64,000 nt of DNA. Origin: Paraclostridium dentum (GTDB lineage Bacteria; Bacillota; Clostridia; Peptostreptococcales; Peptostreptococcaceae). Numbering within the stretch: the first letter of the stretch is position 1; every line of letters begins with the position of its first letter. Below, in pieces: positions 22,122 to 30,397 of the stretch. The notes beneath the pieces are model-generated. The model was not told the origin of the DNA and made no database searches. It was given only the letters and a program-made list of their open reading frames with translations. Position numbers and translations under genes: made by a program. The stretch is from assembly GCF_012922555.1 (NCBI RefSeq), contig NZ_WIPK01000001.1:744001-808000 (forward strand). Direction: 5' to 3'.

Positions 22122-23798
22122 TTACTGCATTGGAATTTCTAAGCATGATGCTAAATCTTTCTCTGGAGTACTTATAGTTTGTAGATCAAATGTATCAACT
22201 AAATATTGAAGCACATTAGGACTTAAAAATGCTGGAAGTGATGGTCCTAAATAGATGCCTTTTATCCCTAGTGATAATAAGGCTAGTAAATCAGCTACAG
22301 CTTTTTGTTCATACCAAGATAAAATTATAGATAGTGGTAAACTATTTACATCAGTGTCAAAAGCATCAGCTAACGCTAAAGCAATTCTTACAGCTGAGTA
22401 AGCATCATTACATTGACCTACATCTAAAAGTCTTGGCAATCCAGCAACTTCGCCAAAGTCTAATTTATTAAATCTATATTTACCGCAAGCTAGTGTAAGT
22501 ATTATGCAGTCCTTAGGAACCTGTTTAGCAAACTCTGTATAATAATTTCTTCCAGGTCTCGCTCCATCACATCCTCCTATTAAAAAGAAGTGTCTTAATT
22601 TACCTGATTTTACAGCATCAATTATAGCAGGAGCATTGCTTAAAGTAGCGTTATGTCCAAATCCAACTAATATTTCATGTGGTTCTTGATCTTCTTTAAA
22701 TCCACCTAGTTCTAATGCTTTATTTATGATTTCACTAAAGTCTTTTTCTCCATTTTCAGATATTCCTATATGTTTTACTCCATCCCATCCAACTACACTT
22801 GTGCTAAATATCCTATCTTTATATGAATCTCTAGGCTTCATAAGACAATTTGTAGTCATTAAAATACAACCTGGTATATTATCGAACTCTTTTTGTTGAT
22901 CTTGCCAAGCTCCACCAAAGTTTCCTACTAGATGAGAGTATTTATTAAGTTCAGGATAACCATGGCAAGGAATCATTTCTCCATGAGTATAAATATTTAT
23001 ACCTTTTCCTTCTGTTTGTTTTAATATCATTTCTAAGTCTTTTAAATCATGACCTGAAACTATAATAAATGGACCTTTTTTTATATGAACATTAACTTTG
23101 TGAGGTTCTGGATTTTTATAAATAGTAGTATTTGCTTCATCTAGTTTTTGCATAACTGCAACACTCATATCTCCAGTTCGTAGTGTCCAATTTATTAGTT
23201 CTTCAACTGCTAATTTATCGTCTGTTGTTACTTGTAATGCTCTAAAATAAAATTCATCAACTTGATCATTAAAGTAACCTAAGGCTCTAGCTTGATGCCC
23301 ATATGCAGATATACCTTTTAGACCATAAACTATTGTTTGTCTTAATGATCTTATATCTGGATCTAAATCTTGGTCATACATTATTCCTGCCTTTTTAGCA
23401 TCTTTTAGCATTTGGTCTCTAGTAGCACTTAAATTATATGTAGCTTGTTCACAATAATCAGAATTACTTGAAACTTTACTTCTTAAACTTTGTTTTATTT
23501 CTTGAGATTGTTTAAGCATTTTTTCATGAAAATCAGCATCAAAGTTGACATTAGTAAGAGTTGTGAATAAAGAATTTTCAACAAAACTTACAATATCTTT
23601 ATCTATCTGTTCTCCTTTATCTATTAATTCTTTTGCATAACAACTTATACCTTTTAATTGGTATATTAATAAATCTTGAAGGGCAGCAATTTCTGGTGTT
23701 TTTCCACAAACACCCATTTTAGTACACCCTTTACCTCCAACCGTTTGTTCGCATTGGTAACAAAACATTGGATACTCAATAGCCATATTATTTTCCAT
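22122..23798 (-). CDS. hcp: hydroxylamine reductase / hybrid-cluster protein
   Basis: The 558-residue Hcp contains two Fe-S clusters. The N-terminal cluster ligands are C13, C16, C25 and C31 (FCYQCEQTVGGKGCTKMGVC), the compact spacing typical of strict anaerobes. Hybrid-cluster signatures follow: GHDLKD, HGEMIPCHGYPEL, a Cys in GCILMTTNCL, GGCDGARPGRNYYTE and KYRFN. Hcp reduces hydroxylamine in vitro and acts as a nitric oxide reductase or in S-nitrosation signalling in vivo. The start at 23798 follows AAAGGAGTGTATTTCT. It is monocistronic, so it is probably induced by nitrosative stress. The Crp/Fnr gene at 43052 is a possible regulator in trans. Confidence 0.97.
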   Translation of the reverse strand: MENNMAIEYPMFCYQCEQTVGGKGCTKMGVCGKTPEIAALQDLLIYQLKGISCYAKELIDKGEQIDKDIVSFVENSLFTTLTNVNFDADFHEKMLKQSQEIKQSLRSKVSSNSDYCEQATYNLSATRDQMLKDAKKAGIMYDQDLDPDIRSLRQTIVYGLKGISAYGHQARALGYFNDQVDEFYFRALQVTTDDKLAVEELINWTLRTGDMSVAVMQKLDEANTTIYKNPEPHKVNVHIKKGPFIIVSGHDLKDLEMILKQTEGKGINIYTHGEMIPCHGYPELNKYSHLVGNFGGAWQDQQKEFDNIPGCILMTTNCLMKPRDSYKDRIFSTSVVGWDGVKHIGISENGEKDFSEIINKALELGGFKEDQEPHEILVGFGHNATLSNAPAIIDAVKSGKLRHFFLIGGCDGARPGRNYYTEFAKQVPKDCIILTLACGKYRFNKLDFGEVAGLPRLLDVGQCNDAYSAVRIALALADAFDTDVNSLPLSIILSWYEQKAVADLLALLSLGIKGIYLGPSLPAFLSPNVLQYLVDTFDLQTISTPEKDLASCLEIPMQ

Positions 23799-23918
23799 AG
23801 AAATACACTCCTTTTTTTGTATATATATAATATAATTACCAATTTAACTATAATAAATAAGTATTAGTAAAAAAATATTAATATATATGTTTTAAATTTG
23901 TACAAAAAGTTTTTTTAC

Positions 23919-24075
23919 TTCTGAGTTCTAAGAATAATAAGTAAAAAATTACATAACCTAAGTTTAGGTTTAATACTAAACTGTCTTGCACATATAGTAA
24001 TTCCATAAAGAAAGAAGACTATATCCAATTTATCCCAAAAATCACTTGCATTATGTAAGTGATTTTTATTTTTAG
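23919..24075 (+). repeat. repeated intergenic element, copy B (possible small RNA)
   Basis: It matches 21841-22000 across about 157 nt and ends in the same TCACTTGCAT/ATGTAAGTGA hairpin with a T-rich tail. It lies upstream of hcp, divergent from it. Copy A lies on the other side of hcp. Confidence 0.65.
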
Positions 24076-24149
24076 GAATAAATATAGAAGTAGTTGAACA
24101 TAAATATTAAATTTAATATAAAAGTTTATTTAAAAAATAATTATTATTA

Positions 24150-24257
24150 ATTGATTTTTGCTTTAAAAGAGTATAATATTTAAATATAGATCATTCATTT
24201 TCCCTGAATTTGATATCGAAAAAAGGAGTCGTGATCCTAATACGATTCCTTTTTTAT
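24150..24257 (+). ncRNA. possible short transcript with its own terminator
   Basis: TTGATT and TATAAT-like boxes near 24150-24178 are followed within 80 nt by AAAAAAGGAGTCGT pairing with ACGATTCCTTTTTT at about 24219-24256. No open frame lies between, so a small RNA or an orphan terminator is possible. Confidence 0.3.
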
Positions 24258-24501
24258 TTTTTGAATTTTGCAAATCTATGTTATAATTCTTCAACCAACG
24301 AACTGGAATTGTAAAGTTAAGTTAAGTAGTTATCGTATCTATTAAACGAGATAAGGGGTACATAACTAAAAATAAAGAGTTAAATTTAGTTAAAACAACA
24401 TATTTAGAGTAGATATATCCTATTTTCACATGTATTTCATCACCCCTTGTGATATAATTATATGGTTGAGGAGAGTATAAAAAAGAAAGAGGGGTAAAGT
24501 A
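24258..24501 (+). promoter_or_regulatory. leader/promoter region of the HNH gene
   Basis: No gene seen. TTGTGATATAATTATATGG near 24446-24464 contains a good TATAAT-type -10. GAGGGGTAAAGTA lies before the ATG at 24502. Confidence 0.4.
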
Positions 24502-25410
24502 ATGTTTTTGGTTATAATTTTAATACTATTTATAGTTTGGAAAGTCTATGAATATGAATATTATAAAGGGGAAAATTTCAATAAATTAAAAAAAGATTTA
24601 AATGATTACATTTTAAGTTGCAATTCTTTGAATGAACACATTGAGGAACTGAAAGAAACTTATTCAGATATTAAAAGAATTAATTATGGAAATGCAGAAC
24701 TAAAGGATGCAAGTAGATATAACTTTAAAAGAAAAGAACAAATGAAAGCGAAAAAATCTGAATTTATTCACGAGTGTTCTGCATCTGTATGCAAAAACGC
24801 TGAACAGCAACCATTTAAATATCTATGTAAATATTTTAATATAAAGGCTAATGAAGAATCACTAGAAAACTTTGAAAGTGTTTTAAATAACTTTTCTGCT
24901 GCAGAAGAAGGTAAATTGCTACTTAATAATGAACTCGAAAAAATTAAAGGATCTATCCAAAATGATATTCCATTTCTTATTAGAAAGTTTAGCATGAAGA
25001 AATTTATGTTAAATTTAGGTTTTAAAACAATTGATTTTAGTACATTGTATTTTCCTACTTATACATTTAGATATGTGAGTCCTGGAGGGAATAAATCGAC
25101 TAGTTGCAATATTAAATTAGATATAAATAATTTAAATGATTTTGTAGAATATCTTTCAGACCTTGTTAAGTTCAAAAAAAGTGTAGCAGGACAAAGAGCA
25201 TTAATGACTTCAAAGTTAAGAGAGAAAATAAAAGAAAGAGATAATTACACTTGTCAAAAGTGTGGTATATCTACAAATGATGAAAGAAATTTATTGCTAG
25301 AAATAGACCATATCATACCAATATCAAAGGGTGGCATGTCTACGGAAGAAAATTTACAAACACTTTGCTGGAAGTGTAATCGTACAAAAGGTGCAAAAGT
25401 AAATATATAA
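24502..25410 (+). CDS. membrane-anchored coiled-coil HNH endonuclease
   Basis: The 302-residue protein has three parts: one N-terminal membrane anchor (FLVIILILFIVWKVYEYEYY, residues 2-21), a long charged helical and mixed region, and a C-terminal HNH nuclease domain. That domain has two zinc CxxC pairs (CQKC and CWKC), the LLLEIDHIIPISKGG motif that supplies the catalytic His, and the final Asn/His-type helix NLQTLCWKCNRTKG. HNH enzymes nick or cut DNA. The anchor suggests action at the membrane, for example on incoming DNA, so a defence role is plausible but not shown. It is monocistronic with a strong terminator. Confidence 0.8.
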   Translation: MFLVIILILFIVWKVYEYEYYKGENFNKLKKDLNDYILSCNSLNEHIEELKETYSDIKRINYGNAELKDASRYNFKRKEQMKAKKSEFIHECSASVCKNAEQQPFKYLCKYFNIKANEESLENFESVLNNFSAAEEGKLLLNNELEKIKGSIQNDIPFLIRKFSMKKFMLNLGFKTIDFSTLYFPTYTFRYVSPGGNKSTSCNIKLDINNLNDFVEYLSDLVKFKKSVAGQRALMTSKLREKIKERDNYTCQKCGISTNDERNLLLEIDHIIPISKGGMSTEENLQTLCWKCNRTKGAKVNI

Positions 25411-25480
25411 ATTATAATCAAAAAAGATCTAATGAGTCTCTATGTTTTTATAAAATTACATTATTATACCTAGTAAACGA

Positions 25481-25520
25481 AATAAGGAGTGCTCAAGCCA
25501 ATGAGCACTCCTTATTTTTT
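25481..25520. terminator. bidirectional terminator
   Basis: AATAAGGAGTGCTCA at 25481-25495 pairs with TGAGCACTCCTTATT at 25502-25516, then TTTTT. It is shared by the convergent HNH gene and the membrane-protein gene at 25531. Confidence 0.85.
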
Positions 25521-25530
25521 ATGTTTATAA

Positions 25531-25785
25531 TTAATTTTTAGATGCTTCTTTTATTATTAAATCATCTAACTCCCCTTGTAACTGCTTTAGTCGTTTATAT
25601 ATTTTATATGTCTTTGGTGCAAGTAAAAGTACTACTGGTATTCCTATAATAGTAAATGTTAATATAAACATTGTAACTGCTCTTGTCTTACCTTTTACTA
25701 ACAATTCATTCATTTCTTTTTCGATTAATAGTTGTTCTTTAGATGCTCCTTGTGTTAATTTAGTTGGTATAGCTAAGTTTTTCAA
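25531..25785 (-). CDS. small membrane protein, unknown
   Basis: I favour TTG 25785, which follows AAGAGAGGGTTTTTATATT; a longer frame reaches ATG 25893 but has no ribosome site. The product is 84 residues: a charged N-terminus (TQGASKEQLLIEKEMNELLV), one hydrophobic segment (VTMFILTFTIIGIPVVLLLA) and a basic helical C-terminus (YKIYKRLKQLQGELDDLI). No family recognised. It is convergent with the HNH gene and sits at the left edge of the small ATPase element. Confidence 0.5.
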   Translation of the reverse strand: MKNLAIPTKLTQGASKEQLLIEKEMNELLVKGKTRAVTMFILTFTIIGIPVVLLLAPKTYKIYKRLKQLQGELDDLIIKEASKN

Positions 25786-26114
25786 AATATAAAAACCCTC
25801 TCTTTTTTTATCTATAATATTACCAAAACATCCAAATGTTAACAACCTTATGTTCAATCTATTTATATGTTTATATTTAATCCAACAATCCACATTTATT
25901 GTAAATATTTTTATTGAAACTATTTTATTAAAGTACTATAATTAACGTGAATAATTACTTGTTGTCCTCTGGTTTATACTAGTGGATTTTTATTCATAAG
26001 AGGGTTGGGATTTATCCCAGCTCTTTTTATTTTGAAAAAATTTATAAGGACAGGCAAATTCTTCATGAAAATCACATAGTATTAATTATAAACAATGAAA
26101 GGTGGTGAATATTA

Positions 26115-26276
26115 ATGAGTCAAAGTAAGAAGGGGAATAGGTATCAAATTAGCTTTAAGGAAAATATGCAAGAAATAGAATTGATGAATTTTATGTTAGA
26201 ACAATCTAAAATAATGGGAATAAGTACTTACATTAAACTTCTTATTGCAGAGGATATGAAAAGAAAACTAAATTAA
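26115..26276 (+). CDS. small ribbon-helix-helix-like protein
   Basis: A 53-residue frame starts at ATG 26115 behind AAAGGTGGTGAATATTA. The order is basic start, a strand-like YQISFKEN, then two helices (MQEIELMNFMLEQSKIMG and STYIKLLIAEDMKRKL), the pattern of CopG/Arc-type DNA-binding proteins. Such proteins regulate plasmid copy or transfer genes. It is the first plus-strand gene of the ATPase/pilin element, so a regulator or accessory nicking factor role is plausible. Confidence 0.5.
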   Translation: MSQSKKGNRYQISFKENMQEIELMNFMLEQSKIMGISTYIKLLIAEDMKRKLN

Positions 26277-26382
26277 TTAAAAGAGCTCCAGGACTGCCAT
26301 CCATAGAGCTCAAATATCGATGAATTATAAAAATATAATTCTCTAATTATTTCGATAAAAAAGTTTAAAATCCTTTATAAAA

Positions 26383-26460
26383 TTATAAAAACTTAACTGC
26401 TATTTCGGCTATAGCACAGCAAGTTATATACCCACCAAAGAAAATCATACCAGGAGTCAT
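26383..26460 (-). CDS. 25-residue hydrophobic peptide
   Basis: On the minus strand GGAGGTGTTTGGA precedes ATG 26460. The frame reads MTPGMIFFGGYITCCAIAEI, then AVKFL and stop. It is almost entirely hydrophobic, a single membrane segment with two Cys. The ribosome site is as good as those of real genes nearby. It could be a tiny membrane protein or a type I toxin-like peptide of the element, or a chance frame. Confidence 0.4.
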   Translation of the reverse strand: MTPGMIFFGGYITCCAIAEIAVKFL

Positions 26461-26522
26461 TCCAAACACCTCCAAAGATAAATTTATAAGATTATTATTT
26501 ACTATTTAAGGGGGATTTATTC

Positions 26523-26951
26523 ATGTTATTCATAAAAAAAGAAGAGGTTATAAGTGTTCCGGAGTTTGTGAGATCATGTGAAATAGAAAGAGAATTAGCG
26601 TTAGAGAATATAAATTTAAGCCTAATAGAAAAAACCATCAATCACTTAAAGAAAAATAAAGCTAAGTATATGTTACTTATTTATATTATAGCTATGACTG
26701 TTGACTTAAGCGGTATTACTGTGTTAGCTGCAGATACAGCTTCAATAGATAAAGCTGGCATGGAAATATTAAATTTAATAAGAAAAGTAGGTTACTGGGT
26801 AGGCATTATATCCTGTACTAAAGATGTAGTAAAAGAAGGTATGAGAGGTCATTCGGAAAATATAGGTTCAATTGTAATTATGTACTTATTAGGATTTGGA
26901 GTATTGTACTTTTTACCATGGGCATTTGATTTAATAAAAGGTCTATTTTAG
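26523..26951 (+). CDS. VirB2/TrbC-like pilin candidate
   Basis: The 142-residue protein has a cytoplasmic N-terminal tail of about 45 residues. A signal-anchor (KYMLLIYIIAMTVDLSGITV) is followed by an Ala-rich likely cleavage region (LAADTAS). A short polar part and two hydrophobic segments (VGYWVGIISC and IGSIVIMYLLGFGVLYFLP) come next. This topology, with two membrane helices after a processed leader, is that of VirB2/TrbC pilins of type IV secretion systems. It stands first of three genes ending in a HerA/VirD4-like ATPase. The start follows AAGGGGGATTTATTC. Confidence 0.55.
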   Translation: MLFIKKEEVISVPEFVRSCEIERELALENINLSLIEKTINHLKKNKAKYMLLIYIIAMTVDLSGITVLAADTASIDKAGMEILNLIRKVGYWVGIISCTKDVVKEGMRGHSENIGSIVIMYLLGFGVLYFLPWAFDLIKGLF

Positions 26952-26963
26952 GGAGGTAATATT

Positions 26964-27218
26964 ATGTTAGAAACATTACAAAATATATCTAATGTATTAA
27001 CTGGAATGTGGAATTTTTGTACAGCTGCATGGGATTTAATTACTAATCCAACCAAAATTTTAATCGGGGTAGTAGATATGTCTCATTGGATTCTTTTATT
27101 AACAGCTATAATTTGTTTGATACTTACAATGTGCGGATGTAAAAAAACAAAAAACGGAGCTACGATAAGCATAGTTATTTACGCTATCCTTAGATGCTTA
27201 GCTACCGTTTTGGTATAG
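26964..27218 (+). CDS. small two-helix membrane protein of the ATPase element
   Basis: The 84-residue protein has an amphipathic N-terminus (ETLQNISNVLTGMWNFCTAA) and two membrane segments (HWILLLTAIICLILTMCGC and ISIVIYAILRCLATVLV) separated by a basic KKTKNG loop. The size and place between the pilin-like gene and the ATPase suggest a second pilin or inner-membrane channel subunit. The start follows AGGGAGGTAATATT. It is 12 nt from one neighbour and 10 nt from the other. Confidence 0.6.
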   Translation: MLETLQNISNVLTGMWNFCTAAWDLITNPTKILIGVVDMSHWILLLTAIICLILTMCGCKKTKNGATISIVIYAILRCLATVLV

Positions 27219-27228
27219 GAGGTATAAT

Positions 27229-29553
27229 ATGAAAACAAAGAGTATAAGACTAGATAAATATTTTGAGTTAGTAAATCCAGAGTATGTTTATTTCAAACTT
27301 ATTCCACATTCATCAACGAGAAACAATTCATCGGATAAGCTAGCCCAATTAGTAAATAAATTGTACTTAGATTTTAATAAACGAATTTATAAGGAAGAAA
27401 AAAAGTTATTTTTTAAAACTAAATCTAAAGTTAGTTACTATATATATTTAGAAAAAAAGAAAATTGAGTTTTATTTCATAATACCCAAACCATACAAGAG
27501 ACTATTTAAAGATAGAATTTCTGATACATGGAGAAATATAGAAATAAAAGAAGTTAAAGAGTTACCTCAATTCAACGAAGATGCTACTAAATATAGTTTA
27601 AGTTATAAGAAGGAAGATGCTTTAAGCTTGGCGGTGGATAAAAGGAATAATGAACTTTTATCTAGTACTTTGAATTTACTAGAAATATTAGAATCGGAAA
27701 CTAATGATAAATTAGGTATAGTATATAATTTTGTTCCGTCAAGTCAAACTATTCTAAATTCATTCAAGGAGTATCATAGAGAGATAACTGAAAAATTTAA
27801 TAAGCATAAACCTTTAGATAAAAATAAGAAAAATATAAAATACATTTTAAAAGTAGCGGCTATATTTTTAATTAATTCTATAGATGGTTTTATAGATAAA
27901 ATACAGGCGGATCTAAAGCAACCAATTCAAAACAACATAACTTTATTTCAAAATAGAGAACTTTCAAAAGCTACTGTAAAAAAAGAAAATTGCACATTAT
28001 GCAGAAGCCAAATAGTAGTTTTATCAGAAAGTGATGACAAACAAAATCAAGATATTAATGCTAGAGCTACAGCTGAAGCTTTTAGCATAATAGATGAAGA
28101 TAATGGATTGATTTATGATGAAATGAAGGAATCATTTGATATTTGCGATTACAAGTTTCCTTGCGGAATAAATCAAACATCTACTCAAGAGTGTAGTAAT
28201 TTCTTAGCTATGCCTGGAAGGGAGCTTATAAATCAATTTAAAGACATGGAACATATAAGTGTATTAGAAAATAAAGTGCCAGAGGAACTTCAAAATGGAT
28301 TCTTTAGGCTTGGAAATGTAAAGGTTAAAGAAACTAGAACAGATTCGTTTAAATCTGATGATGAACAGTTGGGTAGATTAGGCATGGCTTATTTAGGATG
28401 TATGGGAGCTGGTAAAACTACATTCATGACAAATAATGCTTACGATATAATAAATAAAGGTTATGGTTTAGTTAATATAGATATTATAAATAACTGTGAA
28501 CTATCTGAAGCTATAAAGGCTATAACTCCTACTGAAAAGCTAATTGAAATTGATTGTAGTAATCCGAATCAAATACAATGTTTTTCATATAATGAAGTAG
28601 CTATAAATTCTAATATGACAGACTATGAAAAGATTTCAAACGCTATACTTCATACACAACAAATAGCAGTCCTTTTAGATTCTATAAATGATGATGCAAG
28701 TAAGTTAAGTCCTAAGATGCTTAAATATCTATATGCTGCTGGAACTATTGTGTTTACAAGTAAGTATGATGCAAGTTTGAAAGATATTTTAAATTGTCTT
28801 ACTGTACCAAGCAAAAGAAAATATTTTATAGAATCTATAAAAGAGGAAATGCATGAATTACTGGAGGATGAAGTTTGTACATTAAAAGAATTAGATAAAA
28901 AAGAAAAAGACGGTAGTATATCAAATAATGATAATAAAATCGAAGGTATTATAGACAGATCTATACATCTTAAAACTAGTTCTCATACAAAATTAGCATT
29001 TATGAAATCAAGTAAAGATAATTTAAACTTCGTAGAGTTATTAGAACAAAACAAGGTTATCTTAATAAAGATACCTGAGAGTAAGTTCCCATCTAAGATG
29101 ATAAGAAATATAATAGCTACATTTTTTCTAAGTAAAATTTGGCTAGCAAAACAGATTTTAGCTACTGGAAAGCAACCAAAGACTTTTATATTATTTGATG
29201 AATTCTATAAGTGTCATAATTGCCAATTGTTATATCAAGATATATTTGTAGAAGCTAGAAAGTTTGATTTAGTTTCTATCGTAGCTTTGCATTATCTTAA
29301 TCAGTTAACCCAACAATGTAAAGAAGCTTTAAAGGCTTCTGGTACATCTTACTTATTATTACAAGGAGCAGATGTTAAAGCGTATCAAGATTTAAAATCT
29401 AATTTACTTGCATTTGGGTATGAGGAAGAAGATTTATTAAACCTAGATAGATATAGTGCCTTAGCATTAATAAAGACGACTAAGAATTATAGTGCATTTG
29501 TTGTCGACTTACCAAAACCTATTAAAAAATTAGAAATCCCTATTGCTTCTTAA
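27229..29553 (+). CDS. HerA/VirD4-like conjugation-type ATPase
   Basis: The 774-residue protein has an N-terminal half of about 360 residues without clear motifs but with a CTLC cysteine pair near 255. A RecA-like motor domain follows: Walker A GCMGAGKTT at 390-398, Walker B TFILFDEF at 652-659, then a sensor-like HYLNQLTQQ and a C-terminal segment ending DLPKPIKKLEI. These place it with the HerA/VirB4/VirD4 motors of type IV secretion and DNA transfer. No relaxase is nearby. It is the last gene of the three-gene cluster and is followed by a terminator and an origin-like region. Confidence 0.75.
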   Translation: MKTKSIRLDKYFELVNPEYVYFKLIPHSSTRNNSSDKLAQLVNKLYLDFNKRIYKEEKKLFFKTKSKVSYYIYLEKKKIEFYFIIPKPYKRLFKDRISDTWRNIEIKEVKELPQFNEDATKYSLSYKKEDALSLAVDKRNNELLSSTLNLLEILESETNDKLGIVYNFVPSSQTILNSFKEYHREITEKFNKHKPLDKNKKNIKYILKVAAIFLINSIDGFIDKIQADLKQPIQNNITLFQNRELSKATVKKENCTLCRSQIVVLSESDDKQNQDINARATAEAFSIIDEDNGLIYDEMKESFDICDYKFPCGINQTSTQECSNFLAMPGRELINQFKDMEHISVLENKVPEELQNGFFRLGNVKVKETRTDSFKSDDEQLGRLGMAYLGCMGAGKTTFMTNNAYDIINKGYGLVNIDIINNCELSEAIKAITPTEKLIEIDCSNPNQIQCFSYNEVAINSNMTDYEKISNAILHTQQIAVLLDSINDDASKLSPKMLKYLYAAGTIVFTSKYDASLKDILNCLTVPSKRKYFIESIKEEMHELLEDEVCTLKELDKKEKDGSISNNDNKIEGIIDRSIHLKTSSHTKLAFMKSSKDNLNFVELLEQNKVILIKIPESKFPSKMIRNIIATFFLSKIWLAKQILATGKQPKTFILFDEFYKCHNCQLLYQDIFVEARKFDLVSIVALHYLNQLTQQCKEALKASGTSYLLLQGADVKAYQDLKSNLLAFGYEEEDLLNLDRYSALALIKTTKNYSAFVVDLPKPIKKLEIPIAS

Positions 29554-29563
29554 TAGGGATTTT
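29533..29563 (+). terminator. terminator overlapping the ATPase gene end
   Basis: AAATCCCTATT pairs with AATAGGGATTT across GCTTCTT, followed by a short T-rich run. It includes the stop codon region. Confidence 0.65.
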
Positions 29564-29588
29564 ATAATGTTAAAATATTAAAAAATAA

Positions 29589-29900
29589 ATTTGGTACCGA
29601 CATAAGTTTCGGTACCAAATTAAAGGATGTAGCATTTTCAATGCGTTCACACATGTTAAAAAAATAGGCATATGTATCCTAAGTTGCTATAGGCTAACAT
29701 AAACACTTCTCTCATGTAACACTACGACCTGCGTCGTTTAACGCTTATACATTCGCTACGCATGTTATAGCATATGATAAACAACTATTAAAAGTTGCAT
29801 GTCCTTACATAAAAAATATTTTTTATTAAAAAAGACTAGGAACATACCTAGTCTTTTTATTGTGGATAGTTTTGTGGATAAATTGTTGATAAAATCTATA
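29589..29900. other. origin-like region with hairpins and DnaA boxes
   Basis: No gene seen. It holds a 12-bp hairpin at 29589-29620 (TTGGTACCGA/TCGGTACCAA) and further stem-loops GCATT/AATGC near 29630, ACGAC/GTCGT near 29725 and CAACT/AGTTG near 29785. A terminator-like AAAAAAGACTAGG/CCTAGTCTTTTT lies at 29828-29858. Two DnaA-type boxes follow: TGTGGATAG at 29861-29869 and TGTGGATAA at 29873-29881. The local sequence is richer in GC and structure than its surroundings. A plasmid- or phage-type replication or transfer origin is inferred. Confidence 0.5.
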
Positions 29901-29988
29901 ATTTCATAATTTATTATTTGCACTGACATCTTCTACTGACATTTGGAGATATACCCTTATTTAAATTCAGTTATATCAATGCTTAAAG

Positions 29989-30076
29989 ATGACATCATGA
30001 TAATACAGTTAAACTTATATCTGAATTTATTAAACGCTTAAACTCTGATGAGTATAAAAAAATTTTAGATATTTAA
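29989..30076 (+). pseudogene. gene remnant, C-terminal fragment
   Basis: A short open stretch reads HHDNTVKLISEFIKRLNSDE then YKKILDI and stop, with stops upstream in the same frame. The helical composition looks protein-coding and may be the tail of a lost gene of the element. It is too short to assign. Confidence 0.25.
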
Positions 30077-30100
30077 ATATTTAATTTTACATGTGTTATA

Positions 30101-30148
30101 AATAAAAGATCCACAATTATTAGGTGTAATAATTGTGGATCTTTTATT
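30101..30148. terminator. long bidirectional terminator
   Basis: A perfect 22-bp stem (30101-30122 with 30127-30148) around GGTG, with A/T ends on both sides. It contains another TGTGGAT-like string. It closes the ATPase element and the convergent gene at 30148. Confidence 0.85.
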
Positions 30149-30357
30149 TATTCAACCATATACGTACACTGAATAGATGCCTTTTCAAACCCATATACTT
30201 CAATAAGTTTTTGATGCAGTATAAACACATCTTTTCCGAATTCACGAACTATTGCATCACATGTTTTTCTAAATTCTTCGCAAGTTACAGATGATTCATT
30301 TATAGTTAGCATATACCCTAAGTCTTTTTGAATCACAACATAAACGTTAGACGACAT
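30148..30357 (-). CDS. small conserved-looking protein, unknown
   Basis: The 69-residue protein reads as an alpha/beta domain with no membrane segment: a VYVVIQKDLGYMLTIN strand pair, a helix SVTCEEFRKTCDAIVREFGK, a VFILHQKL segment and a CTYMVE end. Start ATG 30357 follows AAAAGGGGTAGTTTGAT. No family recognised. It is monocistronic and shares the terminator at 30101-30148. Confidence 0.6.
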   Translation of the reverse strand: MSSNVYVVIQKDLGYMLTINESSVTCEEFRKTCDAIVREFGKDVFILHQKLIEVYGFEKASIQCTYMVE

Positions 30358-30397
30358 ATCAAACTACCCCTTTTCATATAAAATTCAACTAAAATTT

